Shown here: positions 46,206 through 54,913 of the stretch, in pieces
Layout of the letters: each line of letters starts with the position of its first letter
Numbering within the stretch: position 1 is the stretch's first letter
NCBI GenBank assembly: GCA_025463675.1
Contig: JAODAX010000089.1
Span: 1 to 54,913 of the forward strand
Reading direction: 5' to 3'
From: Naasia sp.
Lineage (GTDB): Bacteria; Actinomycetota; Actinomycetes; Actinomycetales; Microbacteriaceae
DNA: 54,913 nucleotides
Translations under genes and position numbers: made by a program
The notes under the pieces: generated by a model
Seen by the model: only the letters and a program-made list of their open reading frames with translations
What the model was told of the DNA's origin: nothing
Database searches by the model: none

Positions 46206-47762
46206 CTACTTGTTCTGGCTCGCCACCCGCTGCACGACCTCGTCGTAGCGCGGGCTGTTCATGAAGTTGTCGACCGACACGTGCTGGGCGTGCGGCGCAC
46301 GCTGTTCGGCGCGCGGGGTCAGCTCGCGCTGCGTGATGACGAGATCGGCACTGTCGTCGAGGTTGGCGATCGCCTTGTTGATGACGGTGACCCCTTCGAT
46401 GCCGGCCTTCTTGATCTTGTTGCGCAGCACCGAGGCGCCCATCGCGCTGGAGCCCATTCCGGCGTCGCAGGCGAACACGATGTTGCGCACCGGGCGCGTT
46501 GCGACGCCGCTCTCAGCCTGCTCGGAGGCCGTCTCGGAGCCCGAGACGATGCCCGCGCCGACGTTCTGCGCGCTGCCGGCGGCGGTGGAGGTCCCGGTGC
46601 CGAGGTTCGACAGGACGCTCGACTCCTTGCCCTTCGCGGCCGTGGTGGCGGCGATGGCGGCCGACATGTCGCCGGCGTCCTCCCGCTCCAGGTCGCGCCT
46701 GCGGCTCGCCCGCAGGATCACCGCGGCGACGAGGAAGGAGACCGCCGCCGACGAGATGACCGACAGAATCACGCCGATGTAGCTGTCGGATGCCGTCTGG
46801 ATGAGGACGGCGATGATGCTGCCGGGCGAGGCGGGTGCGCGGAGACCGGACCCGAAGATCACGTTCGCGAACACGCCGGTGGCGCCGCCCGCGATCGCGG
46901 CCAGGATGAGGGCCGGCTTCGAGAGCACGTACGGGAAGTAGATCTCGTGGATGCCGCCGAGGAAGTGGATGATGATCGCGCCCGGCGCGCTCGCCTTGAA
47001 CATCCCGATGCCGAAGAACATGAAGGCGAGGAGGATGCCGAGGCCCGGACCGGGGTTCGCCTCGAGCAGGAACAGGATGCTCTTGCCGTCCTCGAGGGCC
47101 TGCTGGGTGCCGAGCGGCGTCAGCACACCCTGGTTGATGGCGTTGTTGAGGAACAGCACCTTGCCCGGCTCGATGAAGAGGCTGACGAGCGGCAGCAGGC
47201 CGAGGCCGACCAGCCAGTCGACGACGCCCTCCAGCAGGCCGCTCACCCAGGTGACGATCGGTGCGACGCCGAAGTAGGCGCCGATCGCCAGGAGCATACC
47301 CAGGATGCCCGCGGAGAAGTTGTTGACGAGCATCTCGAAGCCGGGCTTGATCTTGCCGTCCCAGAGGCGGTCCACGCGCTTCATCAGCCACGCGGCGAGC
47401 GGGCCGACGATCATCGCGCCGAGGAACATCGGGATCTCGCTGCCGACGATGACGCCCATGGTCGCGATCGTCGCGACGACGCCGCCGCGGGTGTCGTAGA
47501 CCATCCGGCCGCCCTGGTTCGCGATGAGCAGCGGCAGCAGGTAGGTGATCATCGGGCCGACGAGGCCGGCGATGTCGTGCTCGGCGCCCGGCGTCCCGGC
47601 GATGAGATTCAGCCAGCCGTCCGGGATGAAGATCGCGGTGATCAGGCCCCACGCGATGAATGCTGCGATGTTCGGCAGGACCATCCCGGAGAGGAAGGTG
47701 CCGAACCTCTGCACCGCGACGCGGGCTCCGCCGCGCTTGGCCTCGGTCGACGTCGCTGTCAT
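46206..47762 (-). CDS. mtlA: PTS mannitol-specific enzyme IICB
   Basis: 518 residues from ATG 47762 (MTATSTEAKRGGARVAVQRFGTFLSGMVLPNIAAFIAWG), with GGAG upstream. The membrane IIC domain covers about residues 20-350 and includes the GGIHEIYFPYVL motif, typical of the mannitol family. After a linker of about 80 residues comes the IIB domain with the phosphocysteine in VFACDAGMGSSAMGASVLR near residue 430. EIIA is separate (mtlF). It takes up and phosphorylates mannitol. Confidence 0.96.
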   Translation of the reverse strand: MTATSTEAKRGGARVAVQRFGTFLSGMVLPNIAAFIAWGLITAIFIPDGWLNLIAGTPGAEHDIAGLVGPMITYLLPLLIANQGGRMVYDTRGGVVATIATMGVIVGSEIPMFLGAMIVGPLAAWLMKRVDRLWDGKIKPGFEMLVNNFSAGILGMLLAIGAYFGVAPIVTWVSGLLEGVVDWLVGLGLLPLVSLFIEPGKVLFLNNAINQGVLTPLGTQQALEDGKSILFLLEANPGPGLGILLAFMFFGIGMFKASAPGAIIIHFLGGIHEIYFPYVLSKPALILAAIAGGATGVFANVIFGSGLRAPASPGSIIAVLIQTASDSYIGVILSVISSAAVSFLVAAVILRASRRRDLEREDAGDMSAAIAATTAAKGKESSVLSNLGTGTSTAAGSAQNVGAGIVSGSETASEQAESGVATRPVRNIVFACDAGMGSSAMGASVLRNKIKKAGIEGVTVINKAIANLDDSADLVITQRELTPRAEQRAPHAQHVSVDNFMNSPRYDEVVQRVASQNK

Positions 47763-47808
47763 TGGTGTTCTCCTGTTTTCTCGGATTTGCTGTGGAGTGG
47801 AACGAGGG

Positions 47809-49473
47809 TCAGACGGACTCGGGGAGCAGGGACCGGACGGCCGCGCGTGCCGCCGCACCGTCCTCGGCGGAGAGCGCGGCCTCGGCGAGGCGGCCGGCCT
47901 GCTCGCGGGTGTGCTGCAGCAGCTCTGCACGGACGTCGGCGATCGCGGACGGCGACATCGACAGGCTCGTCGCGCCGAGGCCGACCAGGACGACGGCGAG
48001 CAGCGGGTCGGCTGCGGCCTCGCCGCAGATGCCGACCGGCTTGCCGAGCGCCGTGCCCGCCCGCCCGACCTCGCGGATCAGCCGGAGCACGGCCGGGTGC
48101 CACGGGTCCTGCAGCGCGGCCACCGAGCCGAGCAGCCGGTCGGCGGCGAGCGTGTACTGGGTGAGGTCGTTGGTGCCGATGCTCGCGAAGTCCGTCTCGC
48201 CGAGCACCCGGTCCGCGAGCAGGGCGGCGGAGGGCACCTCCACCATGACGCCGGCGACCGGCACGCCGAGCTCGTGCGCGAGCGCGGTGAAGTACCGGGT
48301 CTCCTCGACGGTCGCGATCATCGGGGCCATCACCTGCACCAGCGCGTCGGTCTCGCTCGCGGCCCGCGCGAGCGCGGTGAGCTGGTCGCGCAGGATCTGC
48401 TCGGTTGCCCGCAGCGCTCGGATGCCGCGGAGGCCGAGCGCCGGGTTCTCCTCCGGTGCGTCGTTGAGGAAGCTGAGCGGCTTATCCGCGCCGGCGTCGA
48501 GCACCCGGACGACGACCTTCTTGCCGGGGAAGCCGCGCAGCAGCCTCGCGTACTGGGTGTACTGCTGGGCGACGGTCGGCGCGGTCGTCGCGTCGAGGAA
48601 GAGGAACTCGGTGCGGAACAGCCCGACCCCCTCCGCGCCGGCGGCGACCGCGGCCTCCACGCCGTCGGCGGAGCCGAGGTTCGCCAGCAGCGGCACCGGC
48701 GTTCCGTCGGCGAGCGCGCCCGGGCCGACCGGCACGTCGGCCCGCTTCGCCCGCTCCTCCGCGGCCCGGGAGGCGCGGTCGAGGGTCTCGGCGTCCGGGT
48801 CCACGGCCACCGAGCCGGCCACCGCGTCGACGACCACCGGGGTGCCGTCGGTCAGGTCGAGCACTCCGTGCACCCCGACGACGGCGGTGATGCCCTTCTC
48901 GCGGGCGAGGATCGCGGTGTGCGACGTCGGGCCGCCCTCACTCGTCACGACCGCGAGCACGCGCTCGAGGTCGAGCAACGCTGTGTCGGCGGGAGCGAGG
49001 TCGCGGGCGACGAGCACGAACGGCGTCTCGCTCGTCGGCACGCCGGGGGCGGCGACGCCGCTCAGCCGGGCGATGACGCGCTGGGCGACGTCGTCGAGGT
49101 CGGTCGCCCGCTCGGCCATGTAGCCGCCGAGGCCGACCAGCATGTCGCGGAAGCCCGCGAACGCCTCGTGCACGGCGCGCTCCGCGGTGGCGCCGTTGTC
49201 GACCCGGGAGTCGGCGTCGCTGCGCAGCGTCGGGTCGTCGGCCATCAGCGCCTGCGCCTCGAGCACCGCCTGCGCCTGGCCGCCCGCCTTCTCGCCGCGC
49301 TGCCGGATGTCCTCCGCGGTTGCCGCGAGCGCGCCGGTGAGGCGCTCCTTCTCGGCGTCCGGCCCGATCGTGCTCGGCGTCGACGCCGGCTCGGGCAGCG
49401 GGTCGGGCATGCGCAAGGCGGGGCCGACCGCGATTCCGCGGCCGATGCCCACGCCGGTGAGGACGCGTGTCAT
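47809..49473 (-). CDS. ptsI: PTS phosphoenolpyruvate-protein phosphotransferase (Enzyme I)
   Basis: The 554-residue general PTS enzyme autophosphorylates from PEP and feeds HPr. The active histidine is in EGGPTSHTAILAREKG near residue 185. The PEP-binding barrel has GLFRTEFLF, MAPMIATVEET, IGTNDLTQYTLAADR and the catalytic cysteine region GICGEAA. The ATG overlaps the ptsH stop (ATGA). It appears to be the general Enzyme I, located within the mannitol cluster. Confidence 0.97.
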   Translation of the reverse strand: MTRVLTGVGIGRGIAVGPALRMPDPLPEPASTPSTIGPDAEKERLTGALAATAEDIRQRGEKAGGQAQAVLEAQALMADDPTLRSDADSRVDNGATAERAVHEAFAGFRDMLVGLGGYMAERATDLDDVAQRVIARLSGVAAPGVPTSETPFVLVARDLAPADTALLDLERVLAVVTSEGGPTSHTAILAREKGITAVVGVHGVLDLTDGTPVVVDAVAGSVAVDPDAETLDRASRAAEERAKRADVPVGPGALADGTPVPLLANLGSADGVEAAVAAGAEGVGLFRTEFLFLDATTAPTVAQQYTQYARLLRGFPGKKVVVRVLDAGADKPLSFLNDAPEENPALGLRGIRALRATEQILRDQLTALARAASETDALVQVMAPMIATVEETRYFTALAHELGVPVAGVMVEVPSAALLADRVLGETDFASIGTNDLTQYTLAADRLLGSVAALQDPWHPAVLRLIREVGRAGTALGKPVGICGEAAADPLLAVVLVGLGATSLSMSPSAIADVRAELLQHTREQAGRLAEAALSAEDGAAARAAVRSLLPESV

Positions 49474-49733
49474 GCGTCGTGGTCCGCGCTGAGGAGGGCG
49501 GTGAGCTCGTCGAGCAGGTCCTCCGCTCCTTCCCCCTCAGCGCTCAGGACGACCTCGTCCCCGTGCTCGATGCCGAGGGAGATGACCCCGAGGATGCTGG
49601 CGGCGTTGACGCTCTTGGCCCCCTTGGTGAGCTGGACTGGCACGCCCGCCTTCGCGGCGGCCTGGGTGAACGCGGCGGCGGGACGGGCGTGCAGCCCATG
49701 CGCCGAGGCGATGAGAACAGAGCGTTCGGGCAC
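49470..49733 (-). CDS. ptsH: Phosphocarrier protein HPr
   Basis: GTG 49733 with AAGGAG 5 nt upstream gives 87 residues (MPERSVLIASAHGLHARPAAAF). His15 in HGLHARPAA is the phosphate carrier. The regulatory Ser46 region KGAKSVNAASILGVISLG is present. It hands phosphate from Enzyme I to EIIA. It is coupled to ptsI by a 4-nt overlap and lies 2 nt after the IIB-like gene. Confidence 0.96.
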   Translation of the reverse strand: MPERSVLIASAHGLHARPAAAFTQAAAKAGVPVQLTKGAKSVNAASILGVISLGIEHGDEVVLSAEGEGAEDLLDELTALLSADHDA

Positions 49734-49735
49734 GA

Positions 49736-50062
49736 CTACTCCTTCGTTTCGAGACTGGTCGCTCCACCGTAGGCAGGAGCGGAGCCGAGTTCCCGGGCTT
49801 GCGCGACAGCTGCGGCGGCACCGTCCGGTGCGAGGGCGTCGGCGGGCAGCAGGGCCACCGGGAGGGGCGCGACGAGCACGCGGACGGCGTCGAGCCGGTC
49901 GGCGAGCTGGGGGGCGAGCAGGACCCCCGTGGCGGTGTCCTCCGGGGCGAGGGTCTCCAGTGCGGTCACGCGGACGACGAGGTCCGGGGCGAGCGCCTGC
50001 ATCCGGCGGGCGAGGAAGGTGCCGGACACCCCCGCGACGCAGACGAGCAGCACGTCGATCAC
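49736..50062 (-). CDS. Orphan PTS IIB-like protein
   Basis: 108 residues from GTG 50062, with GGAGG upstream. MIDVLLVCVAGVSGTFLARRMQ resembles the lactose/cellobiose-type IIB start (CAAGxSTS), with Cys8 as putative phosphorylation site. The loop that follows is altered to GVSGT, and the C-terminal half is Ala-rich and poorly conserved. No matching IIC is present. It is first in the ptsH-ptsI-mtl series and divergent from mtlR. It could be a regulatory phospho-acceptor; this is inference. Confidence 0.75.
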   Translation of the reverse strand: MIDVLLVCVAGVSGTFLARRMQALAPDLVVRVTALETLAPEDTATGVLLAPQLADRLDAVRVLVAPLPVALLPADALAPDGAAAAVAQARELGSAPAYGGATSLETKE

Positions 50063-50205
50063 GGTCGCCTCCTCGCGTCTTGGTGCAGCGCTCGACAGTC
50101 TTCCGCCGGCACGGCGGGCCGCGCCAGCAGAACTCCTTCCGCTCGGGCGGAAGCACGGCTGAGCCGACGCGCCTGGGCCGCCGGCGTGGTTGAGTGGAGC
50201 ACACG

Positions 50206-52110
50206 ATGGCCGACAAGACGCCGCAGCTGCTCGACTACCTGTCCCGTGCGGACGGCTGGGTGGGCGCGTCCGAGCTTGCCGAGCGCCTGGGGGTCAGCAC
50301 GCGGACGGTGCGCAGCTACGTCACGGCGATCAAGTCGGCCGCCGCTCCGCTGGAGGTCGTGGCCTCCTCCACGAGCGGCTACCGGCTGAACCGCGACGCG
50401 TACGCCCGCCACCTCTCCGACTCCGCGCACCGCTCCGGCTCGCCGGAGAAGCCGCGCGAGCGGGTCGCCTTCCTCGTCAGCACCCTCACCGAGTCGGCGG
50501 CCGAGCACGAGGTGCACGCCCTTGCGGACCGGCTCTTCGTCTCCCTCTCCACCCTCGAGTCGGATCTGCGGCGGGTGCGCTCGCTCGCGCGCGAGGCGGG
50601 CGCCGATCTGCTGCGCAGCGGCGACCGGGTGCGCATCACGGGCGACGAGGGCGCGCTGCGCCGGCTCATCAGCCGCATCTTCCGGGAGGAGAGCGCACGC
50701 GGCATGTTCGACCTGCGCCAGGTGGAGGAGGCGTTCGCGGTCGGCGACCTGAGCGCGTTCAAGACCGATGTCATCGCGCTGCTCGAGGAGTCCGGCTACG
50801 CGGTGAACGACTTCGGGCTCGACGGCGTGCTGGTGCACACGGCGATCGCAGTGGAGCGGACGCGGCGTCGAGGCGCCGAGCCGACCGCGGATGCCGCCCA
50901 CGCGCCGCCCGCTCGCGCCACCGCCGAGCTGGAGGGGGCCCTCGCGCCGCTGGTCGCCCGGCACTTCGGCGCCGCACTCCCGGACGGCGAACTCGCCTCG
51001 CTCGCCCTCCTGCTCGTCACCCGGGTCGGCACCCGGCAGCGGGCAGAGGAGGCGGCCGCGGCCGACCGCGCCACGGTCGCCCGGATCCTCGGCGAGGCGC
51101 AGCGCGAGTACCTGGTCGACCTCGACGACGAGGAGTTCCTGCTCCGGTTGACCCTGCACGTGCGGAACCTCGTCACCCGCGCGCGGGCGGGCATCGCGAC
51201 GCGCAATCCGCTCGCCCGCAGCATCAAGACGTCCTACCCGCTCACCTACGAGCTCGCCGTGTACCTCGCGAGCGGCGTGCAGCAGGAGTACGCCATCGCC
51301 ATCAGCGATGACGAGATCGCGTTCCTCGCCCTGCACGTCGGCTCGCACCTGGAGCGGCACGCGCGCCCTGAGGACGAGGTGACGGCCGCGCTGGTGCTGC
51401 CGGGCTACCACGACCTCGCCGACGTCGTGCGGGGCAGGATCGAGGCCGCAGTCGGCAGCGAGCTGCGCATCGTGCAGGTGCTGCCCCGCTCCGACGCGCC
51501 CATCGACGGGCTTGGCACCGACCTCGTCATCACCACCCTGCCACGGCTCGGCGCGCCCGACGCGGTCGTGGTGGTGAGCCCGTTCCCCACCGCGACGGAG
51601 CTCGACGCCGTGCGTGCAGCGGTCGCCCGGGTGCGCCGGCATCGCCGCCGCGGGCGTATCAAGGACGAGCTGCTGCGCTACCTGGACGAGCGGCTCTACG
51701 TGCGCGACATCGCCGCGGACGACGAGGCGGGCGTGATCCGGGTACTCGGACAGCGGATGATCGCGCTCGGCCACATCGACGAGGCGTATCTCGAGGGAGC
51801 GCTCGAGCGCGAGCGACTGAGCTCCACCGCGTTCACCGAGACGCTCGCGGTGCCCCACTCGATGGCCATGACGGCGGAGCGCACCGCCATCGCGCTCGCC
51901 GTCAACAAGAGCCCGATCCCATGGGGCGACGGCCGCGTGAACGTGGTCGCGTTCGTCGCGTTCAGCGCGGAAGGGCGGGCGGCGTTCCAGACGGTGTTCG
52001 AGCAGTTCGTCGACGTGTTCGCCGATCGCGCCGACGTGCAACGCCTGCTGCACGGGCCGGCCGACTTCGGCGCGTTCGTCGAGCGTCTCGTCGCCGTCAT
52101 CGACTCCTGA
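50206..52110 (+). CDS. mtlR: PRD-containing transcriptional regulator, MtlR/BglG family
   Basis: ATG 50206, with GGAG 6 nt upstream, gives 634 residues. The domain order is an N-terminal HTH (LAERLGVSTRTVRSYVTAIK, residues about 20-45) and a second HTH (ADRLFVSLSTLESDLRRV). PRD1 (about 160-285) and PRD2 (about 295-400, with YPLTYELAVYLASGVQQEYAI and ALHVGSHLERH) follow. Then come an EIIB-like segment (about 400-480) and a type 2 EIIA domain whose histidine lies in LAVPHSMAM near residue 550. PTS-dependent phosphorylation at these histidines tunes activation of mannitol genes. It is divergent from the operon it likely controls. Confidence 0.92.
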   Translation: MADKTPQLLDYLSRADGWVGASELAERLGVSTRTVRSYVTAIKSAAAPLEVVASSTSGYRLNRDAYARHLSDSAHRSGSPEKPRERVAFLVSTLTESAAEHEVHALADRLFVSLSTLESDLRRVRSLAREAGADLLRSGDRVRITGDEGALRRLISRIFREESARGMFDLRQVEEAFAVGDLSAFKTDVIALLEESGYAVNDFGLDGVLVHTAIAVERTRRRGAEPTADAAHAPPARATAELEGALAPLVARHFGAALPDGELASLALLLVTRVGTRQRAEEAAAADRATVARILGEAQREYLVDLDDEEFLLRLTLHVRNLVTRARAGIATRNPLARSIKTSYPLTYELAVYLASGVQQEYAIAISDDEIAFLALHVGSHLERHARPEDEVTAALVLPGYHDLADVVRGRIEAAVGSELRIVQVLPRSDAPIDGLGTDLVITTLPRLGAPDAVVVVSPFPTATELDAVRAAVARVRRHRRRGRIKDELLRYLDERLYVRDIAADDEAGVIRVLGQRMIALGHIDEAYLEGALERERLSSTAFTETLAVPHSMAMTAERTAIALAVNKSPIPWGDGRVNVVAFVAFSAEGRAAFQTVFEQFVDVFADRADVQRLLHGPADFGAFVERLVAVIDS

Positions 52111-52142
52111 CAGGGCTGTCGCTGCGCCCCCCCGGCAGCCGC

Positions 52143-52729
52143 TCAGGCGACGGGCTGGGAGATGCCGCGCTCGGCGAGTGCGCCGACGATGCGCTCGGTG
52201 ACGTCGTCCATGGAGCCGAGGCCATCGATGGAGATGACCAGCCCGCGCGCCGCGTACACGTCGATGAGCGGCGCGGTCTGTGCCGCGTACACCTCGAGGC
52301 GGTGCCGGATGACGTCCTCGGTGTCGTCGCTGCGACCCTGGTCGCGCGCGCGCTTCAGGAGCCGGCTGACGGTCTCGTCCTGGTCGGCGGTCAGCTGGAC
52401 CACCGCGTCCAGCGCGTGCCCCTGCCGCTCGAGGAAGCGGTCCAGCGTGCGCACCTGCTCGGTGGTCCGCGGGTAGCCGTCGAGGAGGAAGCCGGTGCCG
52501 GCGTCGGCGGCGGCGAGGCGATCGCGGACCAGGTCATTGGTCACCTCGTCGGGAACGTACTCGCCGCGGTCCATGAACGACTTCGCGAGGACGCCGAGCT
52601 CGGTCCCGCTGTTCACGTTCTCGCGGAAGATGTCACCCGTCGAGATGGCCGGTACCCCGAGCCGCTCGGAGAGCCGCAGGGCCTGGGTTCCCTTGCCGGC
52701 GCCGGGAGGGCCGATCAGCAGCAGCCGGG

Positions 52730-52733
<4 letters not shown>
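52143..52733 (-). CDS. adk: Adenylate kinase (TTG start)
   Basis: 196 residues from a TTG at 52733 that overlaps the secY stop as TTGA. The P-loop is GPPGAGKGTQ at residues 8-17; STGDIFRENV, LDGYPRTTEQV and RARDQGRSDDTEDVIRHRL follow. It is the short form with a reduced LID and no zinc cysteines, typical of actinobacteria. It interconverts ATP, ADP and AMP. The usual downstream neighbour map is absent. Confidence 0.97.
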
Positions 52734-54052
<1,319 letters not shown>

Positions 54053-54083
54053 GCGGGATTGCCTCTTTCGTGGGGATAAACCG

Positions 54084-54115
54084 CGACGTGGCCGGGGGGA
54101 GCCCCGGCCACGTCG
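54084..54115. other. Intercistronic hairpin between rplO and secY
   Basis: CGACGTGGCCGGGG (54084-54097) pairs perfectly with 54102-54115 around GGAG. It may uncouple expression of the membrane channel from the ribosomal genes. Confidence 0.8.
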
Positions 54116-54148
54116 TCGAGCGGAAAGAGCCTATAGCTCTCCAGCGGA

Positions 54149-54754
54149 CTACTTGATCGAACCGCCCGCGGCGACGATCTTCTGCTCGGCCGAGCCGGAG
54201 ACCTTGTCGACAGCGACGTTCAGCTTAACCGAGATGTCGCCGGTGCCCAGCAGCTTCACCTTCTCGTTCTTGCGGACGGCGCCCTTCGCCACGAGATCGG
54301 CGACGGTGACGTCCCCGCCCTGCGGGTAGAGCTCCCCGAGCTTGTCGAGGTTCACGACCTGATACTCGACGCGGAACGGGTTCTTGAACCCGCGCAGCTT
54401 CGGGGTGCGCATGTGCAGCGGCATCTGCCCACCCTCGAAGCCGGCCTTCACCTGGTAGCGGGCCTTCGAACCCTTGGTGCCGCGGCCGGCGGTCTTGCCC
54501 TTCGAGCCCTCACCGCGACCGACGCGCGTCCGGTCCTTGCGGGAACCGGCGGCGGGGCGCAGGTGGTGCACCTTCAGGACCTTGTCGCGGGCCGGCGTGG
54601 ACGCGTCGTCCGACGCCGCCTTCGCGGCAGGCTTGCGGCTCGCGGTCGGGGCCGTCGCGGCGGGTGCGGTCGCACCCTCAGCGGCGGCCGTGGTCCGCGT
54701 GCTCTTCTTCTTCGGCGCGGCCTCGGCGGCCGTGCTCGTGGTCTCGTCGGCCAT
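54149..54754 (-). CDS. rplO: 50S ribosomal protein L15 with Ala/Thr-rich N-terminal extension
   Basis: 201 residues from ATG 54754, with GAGGAG upstream. The first 56 residues ([20 protein letters not shown] ...) are low-complexity Ala/Thr/Lys. The L15 core starts [37 protein letters not shown]. The family is usually about 145-150 residues. Similar tails are seen in Microbacteriaceae. The start overlaps the rpmD stop (TGATG). Confidence 0.98.
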   Translation of the reverse strand: MADETTSTAAEAAPKKKSTRTTAAAEGATAPAATAPTASRKPAAKAASDDASTPARDKVLKVHHLRPAAGSRKDRTRVGRGEGSKGKTAGRGTKGSKARYQVKAGFEGGQMPLHMRTPKLRGFKNPFRVEYQVVNLDKLGELYPQGGDVTVADLVAKGAVRKNEKVKLLGTGDISVKLNVAVDKVSGSAEQKIVAAGGSIK

Positions 54755-54913
54755 CAGTCGATCTCCTCAACCTTCACGAGGTGAGCGACGGCACGGACGT
54801 AGCCGCGCAGCTGAGAGCTGTCCTCACGCACGACGGAGTCGCCGATGCGCTTGAGGCCGAGGCTTCGCAGCGTGTCGCGCTGGTTCTGCTTCTCGCTCAC
54901 CTTGGACTTGATC
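54754..54913 (-). CDS. rpmD: 50S ribosomal protein L30 (5' end cut by window)
   Basis: The minus frame from the edge reads [20 protein letters not shown] then [20 protein letters not shown] and ends [11 protein letters not shown], the L30 signature. About 53 of some 60 codons are present. Its stop overlaps the rplO start. Confidence 0.97.
   Translation of the reverse strand, partial: IKSKVSEKQNQRDTLRSLGLKRIGDSVVREDSSQLRGYVRAVAHLVKVEEID

Noticed and set aside
47545-50193. Long plus-strand frame opposite the PTS genes
   Set aside because: Antisense to mtlA, ptsI and ptsH; composition is that of a reverse-frame shadow, no recognisable domain.

Overview
The window is 54.9 kb of high-GC actinobacterial chromosome. 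Gene order and protein style point to Microbacteriaceae, probably Leifsonia or a close relative; the genus is inference. Signs are Lsr2, the sucC-sucD-PerM block, GuaB3 beside guaB, the alr-tsaE-tsaB-rimI-tsaD-groES run, alanine-rich extensions on L15 and L17, and many GTG or TTG starts. I saw no rRNA, tRNA, CRISPR array, phage or insertion sequence.

Layout. 1-7.2 kb: PerM-like membrane protein (cut by the edge), succinyl-CoA ligase sucD/sucC, Lsr2, helicase PcrA, and a Bax-inhibitor-like membrane protein. 7.2-16 kb: guaA, a DUF3817 membrane protein, SURF1, glpD, guaB3, an AbiEi/nuclease-like protein and guaB, mostly on the minus strand. 16-22.4 kb: a branched-chain amino acid ABC transporter (livH, livM, livG, livF) convergent with its binding protein livK and a shortened livK paralogue. 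22.4-26.7 kb: rarD, groES with a CIRCE operator, a methyltransferase-like gene and four small DUF4190 membrane proteins. 26.8-33.8 kb: an overlapping acpS-alr-tsaE-tsaB-rimI-tsaD series (t6A tRNA modification plus D-alanine and ACP activation), glmS, and divergent coaA. 33.8-38.2 kb: a heavily frameshifted pseudogene, glmM, rpsI, rplM, truA. 38.2-41 kb: ATP-dependent ligase LigC and a Prim-PolC-like polymerase around gene remnants. 41.1-44.3 kb: rplQ, rpoA, rpsK, rpsM, rpmJ, infA. 44.5-52.1 kb: mannitol PTS with HPr, Enzyme I and an MtlR regulator. 52.1-54.9 kb: adk, secY, rplO, rpmD.

Reading the minus strand from the right edge, the backbone is the actinobacterial spc/alpha ribosomal series (rpmD-rplO-secY-adk ... 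infA-rpmJ-rpsM-rpsK-rpoA-rplQ ... truA-rplM-rpsI-glmM ... glmS-acpS-alr-tsa genes-groES ... guaB). Two accessory blocks interrupt it: the mannitol PTS between adk and infA, and LigC/Prim-PolC between rplQ and truA.

The most notable sequence-level points are a probable ATT start codon for guaA with a perfect Shine-Dalgarno; a TAGACT-like box 6-10 nt upstream of at least twelve start codons, which suggests widespread leaderless transcription; a palindromic repeat family sharing TCGCCGCGGTAG at three gene ends; a LivH permease with an exported beta-sandwich domain; and a binding-protein paralogue that has lost its second lobe.
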